In this document: piece by piece, positions 22,395-35,324 of the stretch
Numbering within the stretch: position 1 is the first letter of the stretch
How the letters are laid out: each line of letters begins with the position of its first letter
Assembly (NCBI GenBank): GCA_026182355.1
Contig: JAPFBL010000117.1
Coordinates: 983,501 to 1,047,500 of the forward strand
DNA: 64,000 nt
Source of the DNA: Hermatobates lingyangjiaoensis
Taxonomy: Eukaryota; Arthropoda; Insecta; Hemiptera; Hermatobatidae
Reading direction: 5' to 3'
Translations under genes and position numbers: made by a program
Notes under the pieces: generated by a model
Database searches by the model: none
The model's input: the letters and a program-made list of their open reading frames with translations, nothing else
What the model was told of the DNA's origin: nothing

Positions 22395-24000
22395 TTAAAT
22401 AAATGCGATTTAATGAGAAGTATTTTTGCTAATTTATGTATAAACGAAACTGTGGTAATTTTCATCTTGCCACTTTTAAGGGAATGTGATTTAAGGAAAA
22501 TAATTTCTGGTAAGCTTAGCGTCAGAAAGCTTATCTATAATAATGTATTGATTACTCTTCCGTATTAACCACTTTCAATCAATTTTCATTTGCGGAAAGA
22601 TTTTCTAGTTAGATATGCTCCATTATTCTAATTATAACTTTTCAAAGTTGTTTTCTTTAAGAAAGTATATTTCTGACTACATATCCCTTGGCACCAGCCT
22701 AGACTAGTTATCTAAATTGTCATCTTTTAAGTCAACATGGGTTAATGAAATCCACTTATAGTTGAACATATAAGAACAATATCTTATCACATCCCTTGAG
22801 TACGTTCACACATCAAAAACGCTCTTTAAGGAAAATATTACTGGTTATCAGTGCCTCTTTGCAAAAATTTCTAGGTTCTCCTTTTCTTTACTAAAGCTAC
22901 AAATGAAGTTATTAATTGACTTTGTGGAAATATCAATTTAATTTGATATGATTTGTGCAAAAAAGATGATAGGAGAAAAAGTTTGCCCAATTTATTTCCT
23001 TGACAAAATAAACAGACTTAATTCAGGCAATTGCATATAACTATGTCTATTTATACGAGTATCATCATTAAACATTGTCTTCAAGAATGATTTTGCGATT
23101 TTTTAAAACTTTGGTACTTTTTGCTTCATGTCTGAAATTATTCAAATCTCATTGTTAAAGATCACCCAGACAAACTCAAAAATTTAGAATTCTTACTAAT
23201 TAAAAAAACACAAACTATATTTCCGTAGTCAGATTGAATATAGCAACATTTTAAAACCATCTCAATAACTTAAAACAAACATGACAAACAGAGCCTTCGC
23301 TGGTAGTCACGCAGATCGCGAGGTCACTCATCCTACATGATTAAAAAACAGCTTGTTATGAACCTAAGTAAAACAACCCTTACTGTCTTTTCTTTGCTTA
23401 TATAAACTAAAAAGAATCTCTTAAAAAGTTGCTTATGTTCTGGATACGAATGGTGTTTATTTAAACCATGTCAACTATAAGAAGTATGCTGCACTGTGTA
23501 GATGAAGTAACAAGATTGCGGTTTAAGAAAATTAGTAAGCTGTTTATTATAAAACAGGTATCATCTAACTATAGTAATGGTTTCAATATACAAGTATTAA
23601 GTAAGGAGTGCTTCTAAAATTTACATATATACACTATTCTATACTGTAATATTAAATAATTAGTTTCATCTAGTACCATGTCTCGTTTGCAAAGCTTGAC
23701 ATTTGAGCAAAACTTGCTAGCTAATCTTACCCTAGGAGATTCAGTTTGACTCTCTGACATTGATTAAAGGGGTGACCTATGTTAGATGTGGACTAAAGGC
23801 TAGAATAGTCAACAGAGTAGGTGGGCTTTTCATTACTCCTAAGGGCATAATTAACTCCAGATCTTAATTATCGTCAAATTTGAAAGGAAATATGCTTATG
23901 AATCTGGCCCTCACAAAAGAAAGAACACAATTCTTTGATCCGTTAGTAACCATTTCATTCTACCTGTTGACATTCATACCAAATTACAATTTTTTTTTCT
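22395..24000. other. Gene-less AT-rich DNA
   Basis: No gene is recognised. Slightly GC-richer patches at about 23290-23340 and 23690-23860 have no long frame. Confidence 0.5.
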
Positions 24001-24004
24001 TCAG

Positions 24005-24046
24005 AATTTGCCAGAGTTTACTGATGCTGTAACAGAATACCATTGA
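24005..24046 (+). CDS. Possible 3'-terminal exon (very tentative)
   Basis: A strong acceptor (nine T, CTTCAG, ending at 24004) is followed by 13 open codons (NLPEFTDAVTEYH) and a TGA at 24044. The other two frames close quickly. No upstream exon is identified and there is no known family match. A chance acceptor is the simpler explanation. Confidence 0.12.
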   Translation, partial: NLPEFTDAVTEYH

Positions 24047-24420
24047 TGAAAAAGCACTACTGCAGCCCTGAGGAGACCCATGATTAAGTGATGAACACTA
24101 AAGGTTCACCACAGGTTGTTCTGAAAATCTTCATTTATTTTATGTTAAACATTTTAATTTAGCATTTTGGAATGTTTCTACCACCAATATTTTAATTAAT
24201 TAATATTATTTTTATATTTTATTATTTTGCACCCCCCAAGGTACTTCATTTACTATGTTACAATTATTACTTCTTTTGTGTTTTCTATTGTGAATGTTAT
24301 TCTGTGTGTCCTTTTATTTTCTATCTAGACATCATTTATTACATTATCCATGCGTTTAGATACATAATTTTTTTCTGTTGGCATATCTAAGCCCAAGAGA
24401 TGATAATTTTTGACTATATT

Positions 24421-24540
24421 ATCAGTAAAGTATGGTAATCCAAAAAAGGTTGACCTGAAGATTTCGACAGATTTACATATCTTGAGGTCCCCAAAGTCAT
24501 ATTATGGTATTTTTTTTTATTGATATCACTTTGTACTTGG
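24421..24540 (+). repeat. Repeat R (copy 2)
   Basis: ATTTCGACAGATTTACAT, TTGAGGTCC and AAAGTCATATTATG followed by a T run and GATATCACT match the order of blocks in R at 43246 and the reverse strand of 51121. This copy lacks the TG tract. Identity unknown. Confidence 0.6.
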
Positions 24541-24544
24541 ATGA

Positions 24545-26830
24545 GAATTCAGAACTCCGTGGGCACGTTACAGACCTCATCATTTGTTTTATCAAATACA
24601 TAATTTGGTACAAAAAGTGGTCATATTACATAGATATACCTTGTTGTTTTTAAGAAAAATTTTAGCATGGATATATAACTTTTTTGGTCAAAACATAACT
24701 TTAAAAAAACCATTTTTATCGTCTAAACTTCTACCTTGGTTTGTTGTAACTTTGAAATTATTAGGTAATTGACAAGCCATATCCAATAAAGCCATTGATT
24801 TATAACATACTGGAAGGAGTATTTTTTTACTATAAAATGTAACATTTTTGACTTTGGTATTCACAAAACCTTATGGACAGATCAATGATTACATCAATTG
24901 ATAGACTTTAAAGAGATTATACCGAAAGAATAGGATATTATTAGGGGATAAGTTGACAACATTTTAATAATAAGTACGTGGATAAAAAGGGATGTTTTAT
25001 GATTTCAAAATTTTTAACGATATATTTTTAAAAATAACGATAAGGTTATACTTTTTGATCAAAAAATTCAATCTGATATTAGCAATATATAAAAGAAATC
25101 AATAAGTTTTATAATATAATAAAGTTATAAAAACTGAAACCTCAACCTGAACTAATATTTTTTTGCTGCACTCGTTGGATTTTGTTTATATCGATTTAGA
25201 AATTTTTTTCTAGAATCTAATTGCTTAGAAAATTCTAGAATCAAGTCAATCAAAATACCTGTTTTAAAATCATATACGTTAGAACAAAAGACATTTTAAT
25301 GACATAATATGTCATGTAAAGATACTTAATCCTACACAAGCAAATGACAATCATCCATATATGTTAAGATACTCTCCAGAGATAAGAATGGTTGTCTAGA
25401 TATTCAAATCATTCAACATATTGTAACCGTCAACAAATATAATAATCAGACACTTATTTTTTCTGTGTCCATGAAGCAAATTAATTTTGGGTAATAGTAG
25501 GGTATATAAAAGGTATTTTTCCAGTCCTTATGGCAATACGGCAACTGTATAAAACTCAATTTTTGGTGAGTTTTTTCAACTTAAAATATGAATGTGGTAT
25601 TTTATTAATATAAAATTTTATGATCATGCAATATTAGATGGGAATTATTAAATTAAAAATGACTATAATTCGGCTTGTTGTAGCCTGAAAGGTTTTAGGT
25701 AAATACGGATTTTTATAGGAAACATACTTATCACGAAGGCTAAAACTAAATCATATTCAAGAATTTTTTTTATCAATATGGAATCATCTTTATAGCTAGA
25801 AGAATTTCTCTGAACTTCTGGGATATAGAATGACCCTACCATAACTGATCCTGGGTGGCATTAAATCCACATATAGATATATAGAACATATAGAAGACAT
25901 ATAGATATATAGAATATATAGATATATTAATGGAGCAACATTAGAATTAACTGATACAAAGAATATAAAATACGAATAAACAAAATTAGTGTAGGCACAG
26001 ATCTGACAAGCTGTGTCAAAGTGATGATAAATCATTCCTTGAATTGCAAGCTTCTTGATTTCAAAAAAGGAGCTCAAGTCCTCTATAATGACGCTTTATG
26101 AATGATTAATGGAACAAGTCAATAAGTCATCACTTATGTGGGTAGCTATAAACAAGGGAGTATAGTCAAATGATGCAGTGATCCGTTTGGAATAGATTAG
26201 AGCAATTGATGAATGGATGAAGAGGAATGCGTATCACATGCTGACTCCTTGTCTAATTTAGTTTAAGAACTTATTCGAACTGTATAAGAATTCTAACATT
26301 TGGAAGAAAACACTATATCTTCAGTGAAAGAGTTTATAAATATATAACAACAGTTAATTTATTTAATAATACTAATACAATTAACATCACTCTAATAATG
26401 CAGAATATATCAAGAATTTATGGGAACCTTGATTGCTTCATAATTGCAAAAAAATAACCATGAAGGCAATTCTATTTTTTTTAAAGTTATACTTATAAGA
26501 AACAGAAGTGATTCATGAAATCTTAAGGGCAATAAAACAATTATAATTAAAAGTCCATTTCGGAAATGTAGAAGGTAATCTCGATAGGTTAGGTATGGTA
26601 GTGCTGTGGAATCTCAGGGTTTCAGTTTGATCTGAATAATAAGAACATCTCCGATTGCCGTAAATCGGTGATGTAAAATTCATTAAAACAGACAAAATTG
26701 TTATAACTAATAAAACAAATGTATCATAAAATTGATTATTTTTAAGTTGATAAAACTTTACCAGATTTTGTATCATAACTAAATAACGATGGCTAAATTA
26801 GAATAAAACAAAAACTAACTTGACTAAAAA
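24545..26830. other. Gene-less AT-rich DNA, partly a possible long ancient repeat
   Basis: R (24421) is followed by F (26834). The same order occurs at 43246 and 44773, so the DNA between may be a degraded larger repeat. An ATATAG minisatellite lies at about 25869-25928. No gene is recognised. Confidence 0.4.
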
Positions 26831-26833
26831 CGA

Positions 26834-26895
26834 GTTTGATATTATGTTTACCAATGTTAATGTTGAGTGTAAACCACTCTAAATTTTTCTCCATT
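26834..26895 (+). repeat. Repeat F (copy 1)
   Basis: TTTGATATTATGTTTACC ... AATGTTGAGTGTAAACCACTC matches 44773-44835 over about 60 bp with few differences. Confidence 0.6.
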
Positions 26896-26899
26896 GTTT

Positions 26900-29800
26900 A
26901 TGAATATGATATTCATTCTTCAGTTATATGTTGAACCTTAACTGTTTATTTTGAACAACTTATAAAAAATAGATCACACAGTCATGATCCACATTGGTAT
27001 ATTACTGTGGACTGCGTAATTAGATAACATTCTAATTAGAACTTATTGGATATCTTCGTTGAGTGCAGTCACAGAGCAACAGGTAAAAGAATATTAAACT
27101 CAAAACTAAGAGGAAACCCCAGAAGTAGTCAATGAAACAAAAATGATAACAAAATAAAGCTCTAGATTTTAGAAAATAATGTGGCCGCTAATGGTAAACT
27201 AATTTATATATTGAATTTGTAATTTATTAATTCTTGCATTATCATTATACATTTAAACTGAAGACATCAACAATATAAAGTTTGATCAAGGCTGACATAC
27301 TAAAAGCCTTGCATTTATTTGAGTACACACTTTAAGTATAGTTTAATAAATTTATTTTTGCAATTAATAAAGGTAATATTGAAATTAATTGAAGTGCATT
27401 TGTTTTAAAATATGCTATCATTTTTTTTTGATTCAACAAATAATTCTAGTCAAACAATGGGTTATGAGATATAGTTGACAAAGTGCTTGGGGCAATGCTA
27501 GACAAATGTGTTCAGAGAGAGCACCCTACTGTCACATATATAATAAAAATATGTGATCCATGCACCCATTTGGTCAGCCAAGTGTATAACTGAGTAAATT
27601 TAGTATGACAAGAGAAAGTAGGAGGAAATAAATGTGTCTGTTACTAGAATTCCGTAAGGGTCATGAAGACATTTTAGAACCTCTTCTACTAGTCAAACTC
27701 AATTGATTAATCAAAAGAATGATTCTTATAACTTGGTAAATTCATCAAAGTATAAATATGCTGGTAAAGTAAGTACATATAAAACAATAATGAGTAATGT
27801 TAAATAAAATAAAGAAATACACATTGCATATTTTATGTAATTGCATTATCAATCTGAAACGGTCTACATTAAATTTCACAATAAGCTACGAGTGACTATC
27901 AACCACTGAAGCAGGATATTTTATTGATTTTAAGTTAAATTAAATTACATGATATATTTAATTTTGACTATCACTTAAACGTCTTATCAACTTACTTTTA
28001 AACGTTTGATAAGATATTCACAATGAAAATCGTGAACAGTTAACTTAAATATTTGACTCATTGCAGTGTTGCTATTTTGATGTGTAAATTTAATGAGAAT
28101 GTTGTTCTTGATATGGCCCAATTTGAGAAATGTCTGCAGATGAAACATAAACTTGATATTTAATTTAAAACAACAAAATATGATTATTAGAATAATTAGA
28201 TGAGTTGATCAACTACTAAATGGATATATACTGTTTTCCCATTCTTCAATGCAACCTATAACGTAAATAGGGACTATTACCATAGTGTTGAGTACAATTT
28301 TGACATATGCCGTTAGAATCGTTCAGTGTAAAATTCATAGCATGTTGTAAAACTCTTGATAGACTACCACTTATTTATATGCTGGCAGATGTAATCCAAA
28401 ATAGATTCATGATATTTGAGCACAAAAAAATCAGTGCAAGTCCCACAATATGACTTTTTCCTAAATCACAATACTTTAAAGGAGCAAACTTGAATAAATA
28501 GCTAAGACATTGTATTTAACATTTATTATAAGATTCAAGAAAAATAACGTTGCAGGATTTTTATTGGAGTTTTTAATTATTCACTAATAAATTAATATTT
28601 ACTATATGTATATGTCAACTTATTGCAATCTGTTAAGTATATAAGTCATACGTATTTATACGTATTGTACAAGTATTTCACTAAATGTAGGAATTAATGT
28701 CCTTCTTCATTAAACATGGCTGGTTTAGAAGGCTACAAGTGCAATAATATCGCCATACCATGCTCTCGCCATATATATGTTCATCATTATTTTTTTTATC
28801 AAATTTCGGATGAGCGTTAAACAGAGCTCTACTCAGATTAAACCAATCAACCACAATACAGATCACTAACGTACATAAAATTGTATCAGAGTAACTTAGT
28901 AAGACATTTAAAGGTGCAAGCGTCAAAATTACTTATAAATGAGAAAAGATTTTAAATTAATGCATTTTTTTTAAAAACCAAATTACCTATTCATCAATAG
29001 GTGAATATCACATTACTTCATCAGAAACTTCTCTGAAGGAATGCCATATATTCAACCCCGTGTGATAATTGTGAGGCAATTTGTTTATGTAGCTCAAACA
29101 AAACAAGTTTTAAACAGTTTCCCTGTACATAAGTATAATATTATGATTATTACCACATGGAGTCACATATTTTCATGTCAGACATAGTCAATGAAAGCAT
29201 TTAAAAATTATTTCAAAAACGTTTCAAAGTCTAAAATATAGATTTTGACAAAAAATATGTTGAACTTAATAAACTCAAATCAGACAACATGGCATATGTG
29301 AATTATTTTGAGTTTCAATTTATCAGAACTTTACTGCTTCTTCCCTAAATTCCAAAATTATTGGAGGTTTTCAATGCTTTCTTTACTTTGACTTGCTAAT
29401 CTTGCATGTATGGCATATTTAAAATTTCAATGTTATAGTTTTTGCATTATACTTTTTTTGGTTTTGTTATAATTTTAATAATAATAATTTAACACATTCT
29501 TCTAAAATGAACTGTATTTGAATATAGAATAAATTTCTTTTAAGCTATGAAACATGGTTATGATAATGACTTATAAAAATATTTAGGTTAACTCCTAAAT
29601 ATAGAGAAGTACGTTTTATTTTTTAGTTATTGATAATATAACTAAATATTTTTTAAGAAGTGTTTAAAGGGTGATTAAATATTGATAGCAATATCATAAC
29701 TCTCTGAAATATAAAATTCTACTAATAAATTTGGAGAAGAAAATTGAAGTCAAATATATATATAGTCAATTTTCCATAGAACAATATTGTCCAAAAATGA

Positions 29801-30335
29801 CTGAGCACATATTCACTATAACAGATATTTAGGAGCTATTTCAATGTTATTATTATTTATGAAACATTGTGTTCTGTTGGGTCTTAACGACATCTTAAAA
29901 ATAACTACCCACCCACACGCTTTCACAAACATCATAAAAAGATAACTAAAAATATACTCAGGAGAGATCAAAACATTTAAGCACGTCAAACCTTCGAAAC
30001 TGATTTTGTTCATCACTACAGTGACTAAATCATAGCGGGTTAAAATAAGCATCATAATAAATAACATTTGTTAAAAATAAATGCTATATAAGTTCAAAAG
30101 CAATTTACTGATCTTTTGTCAATATACATCTTCAGATTTCTGTGTATAAGTCTATAAATTACATTAACTTAAAAGAATTTACAAAGAACGTTATATCAGT
30201 GTTATCAAAATGTTTTGAACTTTTACTAACGGCTGAAAGTAAATGTATCCAGGTATTATCGCATATGCATGTCCTAGCATAAAATAAAGAACTCATTAGT
30301 TGTGCAATCCGTAATTGTGTGTTTACTAATCAGTT
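26900..30335. other. Gene-less AT-rich DNA
   Basis: No feature is recognised. Minus-strand frames at 28681-28926 and 29816-30067 are hydrophobic and show no family motif. Confidence 0.55.
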
Positions 30336-30340
30336 TTTAT

Positions 30341-30663
30341 TCATTCTGAAATAAAATGGATAAACAAACAAAAGTCTCCACACAAATGAAGTTTTATTCA
30401 ACAACACCGCGTTTCGAACACTTTGTGTTCATCATCAGGAAGAAACCAAGGATGTGGTGCTGAAGGGTTGGACCAGTGAAAACAAATGTTGATCTTTTCA
30501 GTGAAAAACATACAGTTGTTTTCACTGGACCAACCTTTCAGCATTATACCCTTGGTGTTTTCCTGATGATGAAAACATGGTGCTCAAAACGCGTTGTCGA
30601 TGTTGAATAAAACTTCATTTGTGTGGAAACTCTTGTTTGTTTATCCCATTTTACGTCAGAATA
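30341..30663. mobile_element. Family C foldback with hammerhead-like motifs
   Basis: Arms 30341 to about 30500 and about 30515-30663 are inverted copies, from TTCTGAAATAAAATGG inward through CACACAAATGAAGTTTTATT and GGACCAGTGAAAAC to a centre near 30505. The layout downstream of the motif (GTGTGGA then a T-rich run) parallels family B (ATGTGGAGACC). Probably another PLE terminal region. Confidence 0.75.
30403..30440 (-). ncRNA. Hammerhead-like motif, left arm of C
   Basis: On the minus strand: CTGATGA (30438-30432), an extra T, six-pair stem II GAACAC/GTGTTC, then GAAACGCG. The core letters are intact. The right-arm counterpart (30563-30596) keeps CTGATGA but has lost stem II pairing and reads CAAAAC where GAAAC is expected. 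Confidence 0.45.
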
Positions 30664-30817
30664 AACAACTCATTAATGAGATGATATTGCTAAGAATTTA
30701 ATACAAAATTGAAGTAAACTTAAGGTTGTACGAAGGTAATATTCTTCTTTGTTGTTCCTTTAAATAATGTAAATTTCATTTTCTTATTTAAAAAATTCTT
30801 ACTTCTGCCTATGTAAA

Positions 30818-30958
30818 AGGTTTTAAATAAAACCGAGACGTTGGCAACGAGAGTTTGATTTTTTCTCCTAGAAAATTGACGGAATCCTGATTAGAGAACA
30901 TACCTATTCTATCAAACGGTCGATATATTATTGAATCTGTTATATATATATATATATA
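30818..30958 (-). repeat. Dispersed repeat joined to a TDSII-bearing core and TA tract
   Basis: This combines the repeat seen at 15757 (30818-30893) with the core seen at 2606 (30903-30945), then (TA)n at 30941-30958. On the minus strand it reads open from TDSIIYRPF for about 40 codons without a stop. The motif content is too slight to assign, but a PLE coding scrap is possible. Confidence 0.45.
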
Positions 30959-30959
30959 T

Positions 30960-33885
30960 TAGTTTTGCTAAAGGAAATCTTGATATTACAAACGACAATT
31001 GTTATTCATCGAAGTCTCCGTGAAAAAAACAGTCAGCTAAGTAACTAATAGATGCCAACACCCCTTCTTTTCACACTTTAACAAATGGTATCAAGTTTAT
31101 ATCTTATCTATACTTTCGTCAGTTTTACTTCATTTTTATTTAAAATATAGTTGAACTTATTATATTTAAAAGATAACTAATTATTTATAAACCATCATTA
31201 TTCACCATCATTTATTGTTTCTCTCAAAGTTATGTGAGTATTATCATGTCACAGAACTCTCCTCAACCGGTTTTTCTCCTATGAGGTAGATTCTTTTACA
31301 AGATTTACAAAATCCATACAATGAATAATTATTAACCAACATTTCCATGTATGTTTAAATCATTACTATCTAATTTATATAATGATATATGCAATGAGTA
31401 CAAAACCCATTTAATGAGTCAACACAATTTTTTTTTATGTATATATTGTAGATATATATTACCATACAATAAATGGAAGACAGTAATCAAGTAAAAGTAG
31501 TATTTTGTCATTTTGATATATTCACTAAATGGATAACAATTTTATTAAAAGAATATCTTTTTTTCTAAAATTGAATTATAGAATGTTTCAGATAATACAA
31601 ACCTGCTGTTTGGGGTAATGTAGACTTACTGAAAATTCACGTTATTATATACTACGTGTTTTAAAACGCCAATATTTTACTCTTTAACAACTAACTTTAG
31701 ACTATTGATATTGTTCGTTTATTGCAGAGCTGGTATTACCATAAACAGAGCAAAGTTTCAGATATTTGTATAAATCAAAAGTAAGTTTGCTGAACAATAT
31801 ATGAATTATTATATGAATTAATTTGAAAATTATGAAAACAACACAGGTCACACCATGCTACGACTTTACTTAAATTAAATTCAAAAAAACCGACTTTTAG
31901 AAGAATAATTTAGTGAAAAAATTGTATCAAATAAACCAGGTAGTAAACAAATTGTATTAACATTATAATTTGTATCATTTCATTACGACTACAATTAAAT
32001 TCTAAAATTATTGATAAAACATCAGTCTATAATTTCTATAACTTAACGAATAAAATTAAGACATTGATCCTGTGGAAGAAGAAATATGCTTTAGAAAATA
32101 TTTGGAGAGGCATACACTCAACTATATTAAAAGTAAATATAATAACAGACTGTTGACAACAAAAAGAGTATTGTTTTTACTATAATTTGCCGTCATGTAC
32201 TATTGGCCAGACATTAGACAACATTTTCATCATGTGGTCCATTTTTTGGTAAAATATGAACTTGATCCATCAAAGGGAGTTGACTGTAAACTCCCTCCTC
32301 TCTTTCTCCAACAGGCAAAAATCATCAATCCTTTGATTTTCTTATTTCCTACGTAATATCTATACAATTTTTAACTATTAAGAGAAATACTGTGCTGAAG
32401 TTTAACTTTCACATTAATATTCAAGATATTTATTGTTTTTTGGACATGCAAATTACATTATTTTTTGTGTATTACAATATTTTGTTTATTTATTTATTAT
32501 AGAATGACTATAAGTTATGGAATAATTATATATTTTAGAATGACCATAAATAATGATTTAAAAATTTTAATACAAGTATGGAGTGAGCGTAAATGATCTA
32601 TAATAATGGTATAAACAAGTTATTTTTCCGAACAAATATATTTAAAGCACTGTTTTTACACCCTTTTCTAGCATGCATATGCCCATTTTAACTTCGCTAC
32701 AATATAGTTGCCAAAAATGTTACAAAAAAGTTTTTGGTAACACGGATTTTGTTACACCAGAAACTGAAAACCATTTCAGATTTACCGGATAACAGATAAG
32801 GTCTGTCTTGTATAAATGTTTAAATAAGTTTAACTATGTTGTTAACACTGTGTAATAGGAGGACGAATATTTTATTACATCATTGACTAACTTGGTGTCA
32901 CTAAATATATGATCGTGAGGAACACGGGATTTCATTCTATGTGTATTCTGGGATACATAAGACTATCAAGAAGATAGCCATAAAATTAAGTTTTTCAGAT
33001 GGAAAGAAAATTACCTGTACTACTATATTTTTCTCTACCTTCTAATGTACAGTTTAATTGAACTATAAATTTTTTTAGCACACTTATTCCTCTTAGGAAG
33101 TAATTGTATTTTATGTCCATTGCTCTTATGTCTAGTTAAAAATAACTGTTCTTGTTAGACAACTTGCCTGTATGTAAAAAAAAGTGCCTGTATAATTTAG
33201 TGTATTTGTAAGTATAACTATGAGTCAGTAACAGTGGCTTAGTTAAAAATTTCGTTTTATGTAACGTTTCTGTGGTTATACTTTTATGGTGAGTTCTACC
33301 ATAAACATAGTAATTACAGAAAATCTATATTTCGTAATTTTAACGAAGACCATGGTTTTTTCCTCTGAGTCTATTTTCCAGTTTTTTTTTATTATCAAGA
33401 TATGTACTGTGTATAAAAAGGTTAACACAGAGTATATATTATATAGTTTTACGGATAAATTGTTTTTGTACTAAGAGGTAGCATCTAGAGTTCAGATGGG
33501 GTGAGTAGTTTTGACGAACATAGTCAGCCTATTATCTGTAACCAGATCTCTATTTTTTTTTGTTTAAACTACTGATCATAGAGTATCCATGGAATCGTGG
33601 CAAAAGCTGCTATGAGAACAATTTATGTGAAACACATCAGTTTTGCATAAAAATGAAAAAAATAACCTGAAAACAAACCTTAAGGATTGTGAGTAAAATA
33701 CTTGTCGCACCGTTTGACTAGTCATTTTATAGATCACAAATATAGTGAACATCCATCATGATAAAAAAAGATGATGTGTATGGTTTTCGAACAAAATTTC
33801 TTCAAACAATAGGTTTATATAAGTAGGCTTTAGATTTTTCAACAGGACTCTTACGATTAATTGTAAAAATTTCAGTAATACATAT
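30960..33885. other. Gene-less AT-rich DNA
   Basis: Nothing recognisable. Confidence 0.55.
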
Positions 33886-33947
33886 ACCTATTGTAGGGTA
33901 AAAAGTTAAAGAAATGGTTTCCACATATAAAATTTTAATGGTGTAAA

Positions 33948-33985
33948 CAACGCGTTTTGAACACGTAGCGTTCTTCCTCAGGCAT
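33948..33985 (-). ncRNA. Hammerhead-like motif, left arm of B2, mutated
   Basis: CTGAGGA and the stem-loop are kept, but GAAA has become AAAA, losing an invariant G. The same change is present in the right arm. Confidence 0.4.
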
Positions 33986-34042
33986 AAACTAAGGATGAGT
34001 GTCGGTGGTACAACTGACACTCAACGACACTCACCCTTAGTT

Positions 34043-34082
34043 AATGCCTGAGGAAGAACACTATGTGTTCAAAACGCGTTGT
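34043..34082 (+). ncRNA. Hammerhead-like motif, right arm of B2, mutated
   Basis: CTGAGGA (34048-34054), stem II GAACAC/GTGTTC, then AAAACGCG in place of GAAACGCG. The change is shared with the left arm, so it predates the inversion or was copied between arms. Confidence 0.4.
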
Positions 34083-34184
34083 TTACACCATTAAATTTTT
34101 ATATGTGGAGACCATTTCATTAACTTTTTACCCTACAAAGGGGGAAATACCACATAATAAATGATTGCATTATGTTACAGTTAA

Positions 34185-34978
34185 AAATATAAATCTATAT
34201 TTAATTGCTTTTACTAATAGAATTTAAAACTACCTTAAGAAGCAGTGTTGACTAAAAAAAAGTAAAACACAAGTTAGAATAAACCAACCTGTCCCTGCTG
34301 TCAGATTTATGTGTATTAAGTTATTATATAAGAATTAGGATGACCTAACGCATTAACTGCAGTTATCTAAAGCTGAGTAATTCTATATTTCGTTTTCTTT
34401 CATGCTTGCTATTTTAAATAATATTTATTATTTTCGCTTACAACATACCAATTTTCCCATCCATTTTGTGTTTATATTGAAGTGAGAACAAAAGTGATCG
34501 TATGTACGCTTATCGTATCTAATTATCTTTTCGTATTTTTCAAACGACTTTCTTAAATGTAAAATAAATTACAGTTAGATCGTGTAGCACAACTCCATAG
34601 AGGTAATTTCAATTTATGTACTACGTTTCAAACTCGTCCTTTGTGCGAACAGGTTACTTTCTTTTACAGCATAAACAATTATACACACGAAAAAACTAAG
34701 TAACTCCTCACCAAAAAAACCTTAATTAATTTCTTTTCCTTTAATTTAAATTTAGTTTTATACATTTATAAACATCACTTTTAATTAAAACGCCTCCTAC
34801 ATAACATTTTCACACAGGAACAAGGCAGACGACGTCTTCCAAATTTAAAGTTTCAGAAACATTACCTAAACATGGTTTCACAATTCACATCTCCATATAA
34901 ATCATTGAGGATCACGTGTTAATACCATCTGTAAAAAAAAAAAAATCAAGTGACAAGTTATGATGAAGAAGTAACAAT
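34185..34978. other. Gene-less AT-rich DNA
   Basis: A 13-base A run at about 34933-34945 lies just ahead of the SINE. Nothing else is recognised. Confidence 0.5.
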
Positions 34979-34980
34979 AC

Positions 34981-35320
34981 TGGCCATGTTAGCCCAGTGG
35001 TTTATGTACTCACCTCTGAACTGGTAGGTCCAGAGTCCGATACCCACGTATTCGGCCCTCGATTTATTCACGTGAGAAGTTAATAAATCTGAGCACGTTA
35101 TCTCTTGGAGATAACGTTAAGCCGTCGACCCCGAGCCTTTACAATCTCAGGTACTTGTTAAAAATCCCTACTCGAAATACACTTCAGTTAAACAACATTT
35201 AGGACTCCCAATGTAGAATCAATCTACATTATCACAAGACCTATGTGTGTTCCCTTGTGATACAGCCACTGCAACCTAAGGGGTTGCCTACTGCTACTAC
35301 TACTACTAGTATTACCACTT
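34981..35320 (+). mobile_element. tRNA-derived SINE (copy 2, fullest)
   Basis: tRNA-like head 34982-35058 with A-box-like TTAGCCCAGTGG (34989-35000). The B box is mutated (GAGTCCGATACCC). The body matches copy 1 (GATTTATTCACG, TTAATAAATCTGA, CTTGGAGATAACGTTAA, CTCAGGTACTTGTTAA), then runs on beyond it through a GC-richer segment ending in a (CTA)n tail at about 35290-35309. The tail and body suggest this copy reaches the 3' end of the family. Confidence 0.85.
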
Positions 35321-35324
35321 AGTA

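Larger units (their letters stand above)
33891..34182. mobile_element. Family B foldback (copy B2)
   Basis: Arms 33891 to about 34002 and about 34023-34182 are inverted copies around GGTGGTACAACTGACACTC. Compared with the 56-kb copy, about 70 bp between TTAATGCC and CCTTAG are deleted in both arms, so the deletion preceded or accompanied foldback formation. Confidence 0.8.

Noticed and set aside
26513..26776. 87-codon minus-strand frame as a gene
   Set aside because: No recognisable motif, AT-driven composition, no splice or context support.
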